The notes beneath the pieces are model-generated. The model did not search any database and was not told where the DNA came from. It saw nothing but the letters and a program-made list of their open reading frames with translations. A program made the translations under genes and the position numbers. From positions 2,666,001-2,730,000 of the forward strand of contig OZ257257.1 of assembly GCA_965279705.1 (NCBI GenBank): 64,000 nt of DNA. Reading direction: 5' to 3'. Origin of the DNA: Stagnimonas sp965279705. Its GTDB lineage: Bacteria > Pseudomonadota > Gammaproteobacteria > Nevskiales > Nevskiaceae. Numbering within the stretch: the stretch's first letter is position 1; every line of letters begins with the position of its first letter. Below are positions 52,936-62,594 of this stretch, in pieces.

Positions 52936-54831
52936 CTAAAAGCGATAAGTCACCGAGATGGAGGCATTGTCGCGGTCTGCGTAGGGCGTCTGGCGGAAGT
53001 TCGGCTCGCCGAAGAAGGCACTGTAGTTCACCCCCAGCGTCAGCTTTTGCAGGCGCGTGAAGTTGGCCCCGATGCTGGCCCTGCGATCGCCCTCGCCCGA
53101 AAGTGCACCTAAGCCACCCAGCAGTGACGACTGCCCGTTGGCGATGCCTGAAAAGCTGATGGGAATCTGCAAATCCCAACCCGAGAACACGTTGCGGTAA
53201 TCGACGAAGCTGAGAAACGAATAGCCCCAGGCGTTGCGGTCGTAGGTGAGGTCTTTCGAGCAGCTGCTGGGCCCACAGGCTTCATTGACCTGGTTCACGT
53301 GGATGTAGCTGCTCTCGCCGACGATGGTGATCGCATCCCAAGCCACACCCGGCCCGATCACGTAGATGGCCGACAGCAGCAGCTGGGTGATCTTGGCGCG
53401 CGAGGGCGTGGGCACCGGGCCCAGCAGGCCGCCATCGACATCCACCAGCGTGTCGATGCCATCGCGGTAGATCAGCTCGCCCGCGATGTTGGCGCCGAAC
53501 AAGGTGCTGGAAAAACTCAGCGCCGTCATGTCGATGCCGTCGAAGTAGCGGATGTTGTAGGTGACGGGAATCATCAGGTTCAGCGCTTGCGTCGTCAGCG
53601 GCGGCAGGCCGCCCACGCCCGGCAGCAGCAGGCCATACCCGTAGTTCTGTACCGGCGCTGGCGTGGTGTTGTGGTAGCGCAGGCGATACAGGCCCAGGTT
53701 GGTGTCCGAGGTGAGGCGATAGCGCACGCCCAGACCCCATTGCCCGAAATCGCTGGGGCGGATATCTGCCCCACGCTGCACGTTGATGTTGCGCGGCACA
53801 CCCGGTTGCTGGATGCCGCCCACCGGCAGATTCACATCCGGCAAGGCGCTATCTAGCCCGCCCAGCAGCCCGGCCAGCAAGCCAGTCACCTGCTCGGTAG
53901 GCAAGCCCGGTGCCAGCAGATCAACCACCAGTTGCAGCGCTTCGGGGATGTCATCCGACAGCAGATTGATGTCGCCATAGTTGGCGAGATACAGCGGGTT
54001 CTGAATGCCGTAGATGAACTCCGCGCCCGGCCCCACCACGTCGGCGATCGAGAAGAACTCGCCGACTGGATTCAGCTCGGTCTCTTTGTATTCAAACTTG
54101 TATTGGCCGAGCAGCGTGATGTCGTCGGTGAGTGTGAGCTGCATCGACACCTGATTGGTCGGCAGCAGAATGCTCTTCACATCCGCGCCCGGCACATTGG
54201 CCTTGGTGGCATCGGCCGGGCCTTGCGCGAGTGCCACACCCGAGAAAAACAGGCTCTCGCCCCAGGCCACCACCTGCTGGCCGACGCGCAGGTTCAGCGC
54301 CATGGTGTCTCCGAAATACCAGGTGCCGAAGGCATAGGCATCGAGCAGACGCGTGCGGCGGCCATCGTAGTACTTCGCGTCATGGGTAAACGCGTTCACC
54401 GGCTGCTGCGTGGTGTTGATGGTGTCTGGCGAATTGTTGGCGTTGTTCATGCGCCGGTAGACGTCGTCGTAGAACGCATCGCCACGCACCAGCAGGCCAA
54501 AGTCGTTCTTCTGCAACTGCAACTCGCCGAGCAGCGTCAGGCGATTGTTGACCAGCGCGCCTTTCTTGAAATTACGGTCACCGTCGTCGTAGTTGTTCGA
54601 CTCCGGCAGCTTGAGATAATCCGGGATGGGAATCTTCGGACTGGGCGGCGTATTGATGATGCCGTTGTCCGGTGACTCGGTGCGGATCGCCGCCGCATAA
54701 CTGCCGATCAACTGGTATTGGGCGTCGAGCCCAAACAGATCAAACGAGCCTGTGAATCCAGCTCCCGAAACCACCATTCCGCCGGTTAGCGTCAGCCACT
54801 GCGCTGCGCCCACTCTGGTCATCAAACTCAT
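52936..54831 (-). CDS. DUF1302 outer-membrane beta-barrel-like protein, second copy
   Basis: A 631-residue DUF1302 protein paralogous to that at 43420-45285. The pair shares NNYDDGDRNF (NNFDDGDRNF in the other), GEFFSIADVVGPGAEF and the Tyr-Arg-Phe/Tyr-Gly-Phe end (SISVTYRF). ATG 54831 was chosen because GGAGG lies 4 nt before it; the frame extends to an ATG at 54861. It lacks an adjacent DUF1329 partner. The lipase-like gene follows it, suggesting it moves the substrate or product of that enzyme. Confidence 0.9.
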   Translation of the reverse strand: MSLMTRVGAAQWLTLTGGMVVSGAGFTGSFDLFGLDAQYQLIGSYAAAIRTESPDNGIINTPPSPKIPIPDYLKLPESNNYDDGDRNFKKGALVNNRLTLLGELQLQKNDFGLLVRGDAFYDDVYRRMNNANNSPDTINTTQQPVNAFTHDAKYYDGRRTRLLDAYAFGTWYFGDTMALNLRVGQQVVAWGESLFFSGVALAQGPADATKANVPGADVKSILLPTNQVSMQLTLTDDITLLGQYKFEYKETELNPVGEFFSIADVVGPGAEFIYGIQNPLYLANYGDINLLSDDIPEALQLVVDLLAPGLPTEQVTGLLAGLLGGLDSALPDVNLPVGGIQQPGVPRNINVQRGADIRPSDFGQWGLGVRYRLTSDTNLGLYRLRYHNTTPAPVQNYGYGLLLPGVGGLPPLTTQALNLMIPVTYNIRYFDGIDMTALSFSSTLFGANIAGELIYRDGIDTLVDVDGGLLGPVPTPSRAKITQLLLSAIYVIGPGVAWDAITIVGESSYIHVNQVNEACGPSSCSKDLTYDRNAWGYSFLSFVDYRNVFSGWDLQIPISFSGIANGQSSLLGGLGALSGEGDRRASIGANFTRLQKLTLGVNYSAFFGEPNFRQTPYADRDNASISVTYRF

Positions 54832-54930
54832 GTCGCCTCCGTGCACGTACTGAAATTTCATCCTGAAACTTCAGAGCCAAGATAAGTGGCGCACCGCCTG
54901 CAGGCGTCATCCAAAACAATGAGTTTTTTT

Positions 54931-54950
54931 GACGTGTGACTCACATCGTC
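54931..54950. promoter_or_regulatory. Imperfect palindrome between divergent DUF1302 and SDR genes
   Basis: TGTGA-C-TCACA (54935-54945) is a perfect inverted repeat, framed by GACG (54931) and CGTC (54947-54950). It lies about 100 bp from each divergent start. Candidate operator; regulator unknown. Confidence 0.35.
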
Positions 54951-55026
54951 ACTGGCCCATTTTGCACACCCGCACTTCAGATACCCTGCCCGGCATAACA
55001 AACAGACTTCGGCAGGAGCGCAGGCA

Positions 55027-55956
55027 ATGAGCAAGAAATGGATGGCCTCGGACATGCCCCGGTTGCATGGCAAACTGGCGGTGGTCACTGGTGCCAACAG
55101 CGGGCTGGGGCTTGAAACCGCAGCCGGCCTCGCCGCCGCCGGCGCACAAGTCGTCATGGCCTGCCGCAACCCGGCCAAGGCAGAGGCGGCACTGGCAGCG
55201 GTGCGTCGCCGCGTGCCAGAAGCGCGGTTGCAGCTGATGTCGCTGGATCTTTCCGACCTCGGTTCGGTGCGCGCGTTTGCCGCCCAGTGTGCGCAGCAGT
55301 TCAGCCAGATTGATCTGCTCTGCAACAACGCCGGTGTGATGGCACTGCCATACCAGAAAACTCGCGATGGTTTCGAGATACAGATCGGCACCAATCACTT
55401 CGGGCACTTCGCGCTCACCGGCCTCTTGCTTGATCAGCTCAAGGCCGCGCCTGCCGCCCGTATCGTCACCGTGGCCAGCGTCGCGCATCGCGGCACCAAA
55501 GGCTTTGATCTTGAAGACCCGCAGTGGCTGAAAAACCCGTACCGAAAGAACGAGGCCTACGCGCGCAGCAAGCTCGCCAACCTGCTGTTTACCTTCGAGC
55601 TGAGTCGGCGCCTCAAGGCCAGCGGTTCCCACGTGCTCGCCGTGGCATCGCATCCGGGTTATTCCGCCACCGGCATCGTCGATGCCGCCACCGCAGGCTC
55701 TTCACTCAAACGCTTTCTGGCGAACCTCGGCAACACACTGATCGCTCAACCCGCGGATCGCGGCGCACTGCCCAGCCTCTATGCCGCCTCGATGGCCGAC
55801 ATGCAGTCGGGCGAATACATCGGCCCGCATGGCTTCCTGCAATTCCGCGGCTGGCCCACGCGCGTCGACAGTAGTGCCGCCACCCTTGATATCGAAAAGG
55901 CGCGCGGCCTCTGGGCACTGTCGGAGCAACTCACCGGCGTGCGTTACCTCTCTTAG
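55027..55956 (+). CDS. Short-chain dehydrogenase/reductase (retinol-dehydrogenase-like)
   Basis: A 309-residue SDR with TGANSGLGLETAAGLA, NNAG, catalytic Ser in VASVAHRG and YARSK. It shares GTNHFG.FALTGLLL, GEYIGP and the end WALSEQLTGVRYL with the SDR at the left window edge. A ribosome-binding AGGAG precedes the ATG at 55027. Its TAG stop overlaps the TAA of the convergent acyl-CoA synthetase by 3 bases. Both copies of this SDR thus end in overlap with a convergent gene. Substrate not known. Confidence 0.92.
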   Translation: MSKKWMASDMPRLHGKLAVVTGANSGLGLETAAGLAAAGAQVVMACRNPAKAEAALAAVRRRVPEARLQLMSLDLSDLGSVRAFAAQCAQQFSQIDLLCNNAGVMALPYQKTRDGFEIQIGTNHFGHFALTGLLLDQLKAAPAARIVTVASVAHRGTKGFDLEDPQWLKNPYRKNEAYARSKLANLLFTFELSRRLKASGSHVLAVASHPGYSATGIVDAATAGSSLKRFLANLGNTLIAQPADRGALPSLYAASMADMQSGEYIGPHGFLQFRGWPTRVDSSAATLDIEKARGLWALSEQLTGVRYLS

Positions 55957-57848
55957 CTGCGCGCGTGGCCTAGGCTGACCAATGCAAGGCGAATCTCGTC
56001 GAGCACCTTGGGATCATCAATCGTTGCGGGCGGGTTGTAGGCCGCGCCATCGGCGATGGCGCGCATGGTGGCGCGCAACACCTTGCCCGAGCGGGTCTTG
56101 GGCAGCCGCGCCACCACCACCGCCTGCTTGAACGCCGCCACCGCACCGATCTGCTCACGCACGCGCGCCACCAGCTCTTTGACAATCGTTTCGTGCGATG
56201 TGGTCACACCCGACTTGAGCACCACCAGCCCCACCGGCACATGGCCCTTGAGCGCATCGACCACACCGATCACTGCGCACTCGGCGACATCGGCATGGCC
56301 TGACAGCACCTCTTCCATCGCACCCGTCGACAGCCGATGCCCGGCGACGTTGATGATGTCGTCGATGCGCGACATCACCCACCAGTAGCCATCGCTGTCG
56401 ATGTAGCCGGCGTCACCGGCCAGGTAATAGCCGGGATAGCGCGCGAGATAAGTGTCGCGATAACCCTGCTCGTTGTTCCACAGTGTGGTCAGCGCACCCG
56501 GCGGCAGCGGCAGCTTGATGGCGAGGTTGCCGATGGTGCCGGCGGGCACTTCCACACCTTGCTCATCGAGCACGCGGATGTCATAGCCGGGCACGGCGAC
56601 CGAGGCGGAACCCGGCTTCACCGGCAGCGCCTCGATGCCGCGGCAGTTAGCGATGGCCGGCCAGCCCAGCTCGGTCTGCCACCAGTTATCGACCACTGGC
56701 ACCTGCAAATACTGCTGCGCCCACAGGATGGTGTCGGGGTCGCTGCGCTCGCCGGCTAGATACAGCGCCTTGAGCTGCGAAAGATCGTATTGCTTCAGCA
56801 GCTCGCCACGCGGGTCTTCCTTCTTGATCGCGCGGAAGGCGGTGGGTGCGGTGAAGAAGGCCTTGACCTTGTGCTGTGCAATCACGCGCCAGAAGGCACC
56901 GGCATCCGGCGTGCCGACCGGCTTGCCTTCATACAGAACCGTCGTGCAGCCCTGCAACAGCGGGCCATAGACGATGTAGGCATGGCCCACCACCCAGCCG
57001 ACGTCGGAGGCCGCCCAGAACACATCGCCAGGGTCGACGTCGAATACCGCCTTCATCGAATACTGGAGCGATACCGCATGACCGCCGTGGTCACGCACCA
57101 CGCCCTTGGGCTTGCCGGTGGTGCCCGAGGTGTAGAGCACGTAGAGCGGGTCGGTAGCAGCCACACTCACGCAGTCAGCGGGTGCTGCCGCAGCAACGGC
57201 CGCCTGCCAGTCGACATCTCGATCAGCGACCAGCGCGGCCTTGCACTGCGGGCGTTGCAGCACGATGCAACGCGGCACCGCATGCGCGGCCATGGCAATG
57301 GCATGATCCAGCAGTGGCTTGTATTCGATGACGCGCCCGACCTCGATACCGCAGGAGGCCGAGACGATCAGCACTGGCTTCGCGTCATCGATGCGCTTGG
57401 CCAACTCCGGTGCGGCAAAACCACCGAACACCACCGAGTGCACCGCGCCGATGCGCGCGCAGGCCAGCATGGCAATCGCGGCCTCCGGCACCATCGGCAT
57501 GTAGATGATGACGCGCTCGCCGGTGCGCACGCCCTGTGCGCGCAAGGCCCCGGCAAAGAGGGCCACCGCATCGCGCAATTCGCGGTAGCTGTACGACTGC
57601 ACTGTGCCCGTGACCGGGCTGTCGTAGATCAGCGCCGCCTGATTGGCGCGACCGCTTTCCACATGGCGATCGAGCGCGTTATAACAGGTGTTAAGCCGCC
57701 CGCCGACGAACCAGCGGCTGCGGCCTTCGGCGTCAGTTTCGAGCACGCGATGCCAGCGCTGATCCCAGCACAGCGCCTCGGCCTGCTTCGCCCAGAACGC
57801 CTCTGGTTCTGCGACCGACCGGCGATGGCTTTCAGCGTAGTCCGTCAT
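55953..57848 (-). CDS. prpE: Propionyl-CoA synthetase-like acyl-CoA ligase (PrpE family)
   Basis: A 631-residue AMP-forming acyl-CoA synthetase. The start YAESHRRSVAEPEAFWAKQA and RWFVGGRLNTCYNALDRHV matches PrpE. The adenylate motif VLYTSGTTGKPKGV is present, as are the late WWVMSRIDDIINVAGHRLS and KTRSGKVLR Lys motif. It activates propionate or a related short acid. Propionyl-CoA pathways connect to steroid side-chain and ring breakdown. ATG 57848 is chosen; a GTG 9 bp upstream is possible. It lies 9 bp downstream of the HSL-type esterase gene and is the last gene of the operon. Confidence 0.9.
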   Translation of the reverse strand: MTDYAESHRRSVAEPEAFWAKQAEALCWDQRWHRVLETDAEGRSRWFVGGRLNTCYNALDRHVESGRANQAALIYDSPVTGTVQSYSYRELRDAVALFAGALRAQGVRTGERVIIYMPMVPEAAIAMLACARIGAVHSVVFGGFAAPELAKRIDDAKPVLIVSASCGIEVGRVIEYKPLLDHAIAMAAHAVPRCIVLQRPQCKAALVADRDVDWQAAVAAAAPADCVSVAATDPLYVLYTSGTTGKPKGVVRDHGGHAVSLQYSMKAVFDVDPGDVFWAASDVGWVVGHAYIVYGPLLQGCTTVLYEGKPVGTPDAGAFWRVIAQHKVKAFFTAPTAFRAIKKEDPRGELLKQYDLSQLKALYLAGERSDPDTILWAQQYLQVPVVDNWWQTELGWPAIANCRGIEALPVKPGSASVAVPGYDIRVLDEQGVEVPAGTIGNLAIKLPLPPGALTTLWNNEQGYRDTYLARYPGYYLAGDAGYIDSDGYWWVMSRIDDIINVAGHRLSTGAMEEVLSGHADVAECAVIGVVDALKGHVPVGLVVLKSGVTTSHETIVKELVARVREQIGAVAAFKQAVVVARLPKTRSGKVLRATMRAIADGAAYNPPATIDDPKVLDEIRLALVSLGHARS

Positions 57849-57857
57849 TGGGCGCAC

Positions 57858-58859
57858 TCAGTTCGGGCGGATGTGCTGGCGCATGAACGCCACCATGTCC
57901 TGCCGCGCCAGCTTGGCCTTGGGGAACACCCGCTCGAACAGCGGAAAGGCATGCGGCAGCAGCGGCCAGATATCGAAGCGGGTCGGCACACCGGCGGCAA
58001 TCGCGCGGCGCGCGAACAGCACGGTGTCGTCCAGCAGAATCTCGTTGTTGCTGGCCAGCAGAAACAAGGGCGGGAAGCCCTTGCAATCGGCATACAGCGG
58101 CGACACCTCGGGGTCCGAAGCATCCCAGTCGCCGACATACATCTCGGCGACCTGCGCCAGCGCCGCAATCGGCAGGATGGGATCGCGCTTGGCCCTCAAC
58201 ACCCGCGACGGCGGTGCGTGTGTGCGGCCCATCTCACCCGCCGGTGACACTGGAATCGCGCAGGCCGGCATCGGCAGGCCCGCCTTGCGGATGCGCTGCA
58301 AGACGCCCAGCACCAGGTTGCCGCCGGCCGACTCGCCGCCGAGTACGATGCGGTCCGCCGAGAAGCCGATGTCGAGCAGCGCGCGATAGGCGTTTTCGCA
58401 GTCGTCGAGTGCCGCCGGAAACTTGTTGAAGGGTGTGAGCCGGTAGTCCGGCAAGAACCCGACTGCATCGAGATCGCGGCACATCTTGCTGACGATGTGC
58501 ACATGCACCTCCGGTACGGCGGGCAGGATGAACGCACCGCCATGCAGCCAGAGAATCACCGGCTTGTGCGTGTCTGTAAGCCGGCCCAACACATGGCCCG
58601 GCACGATGCCGACGATGTCGTAGTCCAGCGGCAACCCAGAGCTGTTCTTGCAGAGGCGGCTCGCCATCTGGATCTGGATTTTCGCGATGCGCTCAGGCGA
58701 GCCCCGCAGCGCGCGCGCGAGCCAGGGCCGCAGGAACCAGCGCATCAGAAACAGGATGACGTGGGTACCGAAGCCGAACTGCACATCGCGCACCTTGATC
58801 TCGCGCGCCTCGGTGGTCGGAAGCGCTTTGCGAAGACGGTCGGAGGTCTGAGGATTCAT
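57858..58859 (-). CDS. HSL-type alpha/beta hydrolase (esterase family)
   Basis: A 333-residue hydrolase of the hormone-sensitive-lipase type. The hallmark LWLHGGAFILPAVP holds the oxyanion HGG, the nucleophile elbow is GGESAGGN, the acid is likely in EILLDDTVLF, and the His lies in LLPHAFPLFE. It has no obvious signal peptide, although residues 30-45 are hydrophobic. It could cleave an ester in the carboxylase operon: it is 9 bp downstream of the carboxyltransferase gene. Substrate unknown. Confidence 0.9.
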   Translation of the reverse strand: MNPQTSDRLRKALPTTEAREIKVRDVQFGFGTHVILFLMRWFLRPWLARALRGSPERIAKIQIQMASRLCKNSSGLPLDYDIVGIVPGHVLGRLTDTHKPVILWLHGGAFILPAVPEVHVHIVSKMCRDLDAVGFLPDYRLTPFNKFPAALDDCENAYRALLDIGFSADRIVLGGESAGGNLVLGVLQRIRKAGLPMPACAIPVSPAGEMGRTHAPPSRVLRAKRDPILPIAALAQVAEMYVGDWDASDPEVSPLYADCKGFPPLFLLASNNEILLDDTVLFARRAIAAGVPTRFDIWPLLPHAFPLFERVFPKAKLARQDMVAFMRQHIRPN

Positions 58860-58868
58860 CGCAGCACC

Positions 58869-60476
58869 TTACATTCGGAACACGCCGTAACGCGGTTCCG
58901 CAATCGGTGAGTTGAGTGCGGCCGACAGCGCCATGCCCAGCGCGTTGCGGGTATCGACCGGATCGAGAATGCCGTCATCCCAGATCTCAGACGTGCTCCA
59001 GTACGCGCTCTGCTTGCGCTTGAAGTCGCCCAGCACCGGATCGCGGATGGCGTTGATGTCTTCCTGCGAGAGCTGCTTGCCCTGCTTGGCGAGCTGGCGA
59101 ATCTTCACGTCGGCGAGCGTGTTAGCCGCCTGCTCGGCACCCATCACCGAGATCTGCGACTGCGGCCAGCCGAACAGGAAGCGCGAGTCAAAGGAGCGGC
59201 CGCTCATGCCGTAGTTGCCGGCGCCGAAACTGCCGTTGCACATCACCGTGAACTTGGGCACCTCGCTGCACGACACCGCCATGATCATCTTCGCGCCGTC
59301 CTTGGTGATGCCGCGCCGCTCGTATTCGCGGCCGACCATGAAGCCGGTGATGTTCTGTAGAAACACAATCGGTGTCTTGTTCTGGTTGCACAGCTCGATG
59401 AAGTGCGCGCCCTTGAGTGCGGAGTCATTGAGCAGCACGCCGTTGTTGCCGAGAATGCCGATCTTGTAGCCCCAGAGGTGCGCGTAGCCGCAGATCAGCG
59501 TCTTGCCGTAGTTGGGCTGGTACTCATGGAAGCGGCTGCCATCGACGAGACGGGCAATCACTTCGCGGATGTCGAACTGCTGCTTGATGTCACGCGGGAT
59601 GATCCCGTACAGCTCCGCCGGGTCGTAGTGCGGTGCCTCCGGCTGCTGCCACTCGATATGGGTTTTCTGCGGCCGCTTGAACTGCGCGACGATATCGCGG
59701 GCGATGGCAATCGCCTCTTCCTCGCTGCTCGCCGGGTAGTCCGCCGTGCCCGAAACGCTGGTGTGCATATCGGCACCACCGAGTTCATCGACGGTGTTCT
59801 CCTCGCCCGTCGCCGCCTTCACCAGCGGTGGCCCGGCGAGAAAGATCGCGCCCGTGCCGCGCACGATGACGTTGTAGTCCGACAGCCCTGGCACATAGGC
59901 GCCGCCAGCTGTGCAGTGGCCCAGCACCACCGCCACCTGCTGCACGCCCATCTTCGAGAGGATGCACTGGTTACGGAAAATGCGGCCGGCGAAATACTTG
60001 TCGGCGAACAGATCCGCTTGCAGCGGCAGAAAGCCACCAGCGGAATCGCAGAGATGCACCACCGGCAGACGATTCTCGATGGCGATGTCGAGTGCACGCA
60101 CGGTCTTCTTCACCGTCAGCGGATACCAGGCGCCGCCCTTCACACTCGCATCACCGGCATTGATGACGACCTCGCGGCCTGAGACGATGCCGATGCCGAT
60201 CACGCAGGCCGCGCCCGGTACTTCGCCGTCGTAGGCATCGTTGGCGGCGAGCGAGGACAGCTCCAGAAACGGCGTGCCCGGATCAAGCAGCAGATTGATG
60301 CGCTCGCGCACCAGCATCTTGTTCTGCGCGCGCAGACGGTCGATGTCGCGCTGCGGGCGATCGTGCCGCACTTTGCGCTGCTTCTCGTGAAAGGCCGCGA
60401 TGAGCGCACGGTTGTGGGCGGCGTTGGCCTGGAACTCGGCCGAGGCGGTGTTGATCTTCGATTCGATACGTTTCAT
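58869..60476 (-). CDS. Acyl-CoA carboxylase carboxyltransferase (beta) subunit
   Basis: A 535-residue biotin-dependent carboxyltransferase subunit of the MCC/GCC/PCC type. AGGFLPLQADLFADKYFAGRIF, HCTAGGAYVPGLSDYNVIV, GGADMHTSVSGTADYP, FLQNITGFMVGREYERRG and FGAGNYGMSGRSFDSRFLFGWP are typical of methylcrotonyl-/geranyl-CoA carboxylases. ATG 60476 starts the family N-terminus. With the BC and BCCP genes upstream it would form the complete enzyme. The AtuA-like gene in the operon points to a branched isoprenoid-type acyl-CoA, but the specificity cannot be settled by eye. Confidence 0.93.
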   Translation of the reverse strand: MKRIESKINTASAEFQANAAHNRALIAAFHEKQRKVRHDRPQRDIDRLRAQNKMLVRERINLLLDPGTPFLELSSLAANDAYDGEVPGAACVIGIGIVSGREVVINAGDASVKGGAWYPLTVKKTVRALDIAIENRLPVVHLCDSAGGFLPLQADLFADKYFAGRIFRNQCILSKMGVQQVAVVLGHCTAGGAYVPGLSDYNVIVRGTGAIFLAGPPLVKAATGEENTVDELGGADMHTSVSGTADYPASSEEEAIAIARDIVAQFKRPQKTHIEWQQPEAPHYDPAELYGIIPRDIKQQFDIREVIARLVDGSRFHEYQPNYGKTLICGYAHLWGYKIGILGNNGVLLNDSALKGAHFIELCNQNKTPIVFLQNITGFMVGREYERRGITKDGAKMIMAVSCSEVPKFTVMCNGSFGAGNYGMSGRSFDSRFLFGWPQSQISVMGAEQAANTLADVKIRQLAKQGKQLSQEDINAIRDPVLGDFKRKQSAYWSTSEIWDDGILDPVDTRNALGMALSAALNSPIAEPRYGVFRM

Positions 60477-60501
60477 GCCTGCGCCCCTGACACGGTGCCG
60501 T

Positions 60502-60513
60502 GAGCGAAGCGAG
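60502..60513. repeat. GAGCGAAGCGAG dispersed repeat unit
   Basis: GAGCGAAGCGAG lies in the 103-bp gap between carboxyltransferase and BCCP genes. The same 12-mer occurs at 39974-39985, and a one-mismatch copy at 43354-43365. All are intergenic. Confidence 0.65.
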
Positions 60514-60579
60514 CGTGGGTGCGGGAAGGGGCGCAAGTCGGCATGGCGGGTAGAACCTCAAAGGTTGTGCGATCTGTTT

Positions 60580-61089
60580 TCATGCCGACTTCGCCTCAAG
60601 AGCTTTCAGGCTGAGCAAGACCGCATCGCGGTCGAAGGTCTGGCCCTTGTCGTAAGTGATGGCCTCGACCACGCCATCGCGCGAGGCGGTGACGGTGGTT
60701 TCCATCTTCATGCTCTCCATCACCAGTAGGGTCTGGCCCTTGGTGACGGCATCCCCAACCTGCACCGACACCAGCACGATGCTGCCCGGCATGGGTGCGC
60801 GCACGCTGTCTTCAGCGGCACCGCCGCCCTGTGCGGCGAGGCGATCCAGCGGATGCTGATAGCGCAGCTGGTAGGCCTCGCCACCCACATGCACGAACAC
60901 GTCGTCGCCGCGCGTGGCGATCACCACCGGCACGTGGCGCTCGCCGACGGTGAGCCAGGTCTTGCCGTCGGCAGTGGTCTTCAGATCAATGGCGACGACA
61001 CCATCGGCGCCGTGCAGACGGTAGCTATCAGCACCACGAGAGAGTGCGAGGTTGTGCTCGGCTTCACCGAGCTTGAAGGCGTGTTGCAT
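60580..61089 (-). CDS. Biotin carboxyl carrier protein of acyl-CoA carboxylase
   Basis: A 169-residue protein whose C-terminal biotinyl domain contains the biotinylation motif ESMKMET, with the Lys as acceptor. PMPGSIVLVSVQVGDAVTKGQTLLVM is the flanking strand region. The N-terminal half is an unrecognised beta-rich linker, as in alpha-subunits. The start ATG at 61089 shares one base with the biotin carboxylase stop (TGATG), implying coupled translation. In related MCC/GCC enzymes BC and BCCP form one chain; here they are separate genes. Confidence 0.94.
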   Translation of the reverse strand: MQHAFKLGEAEHNLALSRGADSYRLHGADGVVAIDLKTTADGKTWLTVGERHVPVVIATRGDDVFVHVGGEAYQLRYQHPLDRLAAQGGGAAEDSVRAPMPGSIVLVSVQVGDAVTKGQTLLVMESMKMETTVTASRDGVVEAITYDKGQTFDRDAVLLSLKALEAKSA

Positions 61090-62594
61090 CAATTTCTCCA
61101 GTCGCCCATGGCGGCGTGCATATCGGGTACCGCATCGGCCACGTCGCGCATCGGCCGTGTGCTGAGTGCAGCCACGGCGAGCAGCGCTTGCAGCGTGGTG
61201 GTGGGCAATTCGGGTTCCGCAGCAATCTGCGGATTGGCATCGAGAAAGCCGGTGTGCACATCACCGGCAACGAAGGCCGGGTGTGCAATCAGCCGACGCA
61301 GGAAGGCCGTGTTGGTCTTGCAGCCGAGCAGCACCGTTTCCGCCAGCGCCTTGTCGGCCCGTGCGATGGCCTCATTGCGATCTCTACCGCGAATGATGAG
61401 CTTGGCAATCATCGGGTCGAAGGCGGCGGTCACTTCACCACCCTGCAACACGCCCGAGTCCCAGCGCACGCCCTCGCCTTGCGGCGGCTGCAGCACCAGC
61501 ACCGGGCCGGTGGTGGGCGTGTAGCCGCGCGCGGCGTCTTCGGCGTAGATGCGGAACTCGATGGCGTGACCCTGTGCAGTGATGTCCTGCTGCGCATAGC
61601 CGAGCTTCTCGCCGGCCGCGATGCGCAGTTGCTCCAGCACCAGATCCTTGCCGGTGATTTCTTCCGTCACCGGATGCTCGACTTGCAAACGCGTGTTCAT
61701 CTCCAAGAAATAGAACTCGCCCTGCTGACCGAAGATGAACTCGACCGTGCCGGCATTGCGGTAGCCCGCCGAGCGCGCGATACCGGCTGCGGTCTCGCAG
61801 ATTTTCTCGCGCAGTTCGGGGGTCAGCGCCGGTGACGGCGTTTCCTCGACGATCTTCTGGAAGCGACGCTGCACGGAGCATTCGCGCTCAAACACATGCA
61901 CGACGTTGCCGTGGCTGTCGCCCAGCACCTGCACTTCGATGTGGCGCGGATTCTCGATATAGCGCTCGACGTAGAGGCGGCCATCGCCGAAGTAGCGCTG
62001 GCCTTCGCTGCGGGCGCGTTCGATTTCGGCATCGAGAATCGCGAGGTCACGGACGATGCGCATGCCCTTGCCGCCACCGCCCGCACTGGGCTTGATGAGT
62101 AGCGGCGTGCCGACCTGGCGGGCACGTTCGTTGAAGGTGGCAGGGTCGTTGTCTTCGATCGCCGACGGCGCGACTGGGAAGCCGCCCTTCTCGACGAAAT
62201 TGCGCGCCCGCACTTTGTCGCCCATCAGGGTGATCTGAGCAGGCGTCGGCCCAATGAAGACCAGACCCGCAGCTTCCACCGCCGTGCAGAAGCCCGCGTT
62301 CTCGGAGAGAAAGCCGTAGCCGGGATGGATCGCGCCCGCGCCACTGGCTTTTGCCGCCGCGATGATCTGCGCACCATCGAGGTAGCTCGCCACCGGCGTG
62401 CTACCGGTGATCTCGATGGCCTCGTCAGCCATCTTCACAGCGAGCGTGCCCTTGTCGGCAGCGTGATAGACGACGATGCCGCGCAGGCCGAGTTTTTGCA
62501 CGGTGCGCAGCACGCGCACGGCGATCTCGCCGCGATTGGCGACGAGCACGCTGTTAAACGGCCAAGTAGATGTGTTGGACATGATGTGGCTCAT
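61089..62594 (-). CDS. Biotin carboxylase subunit of acyl-CoA carboxylase
   Basis: A 501-residue ATP-grasp biotin carboxylase. SVLVANRGEIAVRVLRT starts the N-domain, KPSAGGGGKGMRIV is the ATP loop, and FLEMNTRLQVEHPVTE and the TGKDLVLEQLRIAAGEKLG segment hold the catalytic Glu/Arg region. ATG 62594 is supported by a 4-bp overlap with the TetR stop (ATGA); an ATG at 62582 is possible. It would transfer carbonate to the biotin of the neighbouring BCCP. Confidence 0.95.
   Translation of the reverse strand: MSHIMSNTSTWPFNSVLVANRGEIAVRVLRTVQKLGLRGIVVYHAADKGTLAVKMADEAIEITGSTPVASYLDGAQIIAAAKASGAGAIHPGYGFLSENAGFCTAVEAAGLVFIGPTPAQITLMGDKVRARNFVEKGGFPVAPSAIEDNDPATFNERARQVGTPLLIKPSAGGGGKGMRIVRDLAILDAEIERARSEGQRYFGDGRLYVERYIENPRHIEVQVLGDSHGNVVHVFERECSVQRRFQKIVEETPSPALTPELREKICETAAGIARSAGYRNAGTVEFIFGQQGEFYFLEMNTRLQVEHPVTEEITGKDLVLEQLRIAAGEKLGYAQQDITAQGHAIEFRIYAEDAARGYTPTTGPVLVLQPPQGEGVRWDSGVLQGGEVTAAFDPMIAKLIIRGRDRNEAIARADKALAETVLLGCKTNTAFLRRLIAHPAFVAGDVHTGFLDANPQIAAEPELPTTTLQALLAVAALSTRPMRDVADAVPDMHAAMGDWRN

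Noticed and set aside
56790..58247. 485-codon plus-strand frame antisense to PrpE and the HSL esterase
   Set aside because: Crosses the boundary of two recognised genes; shadow composition.
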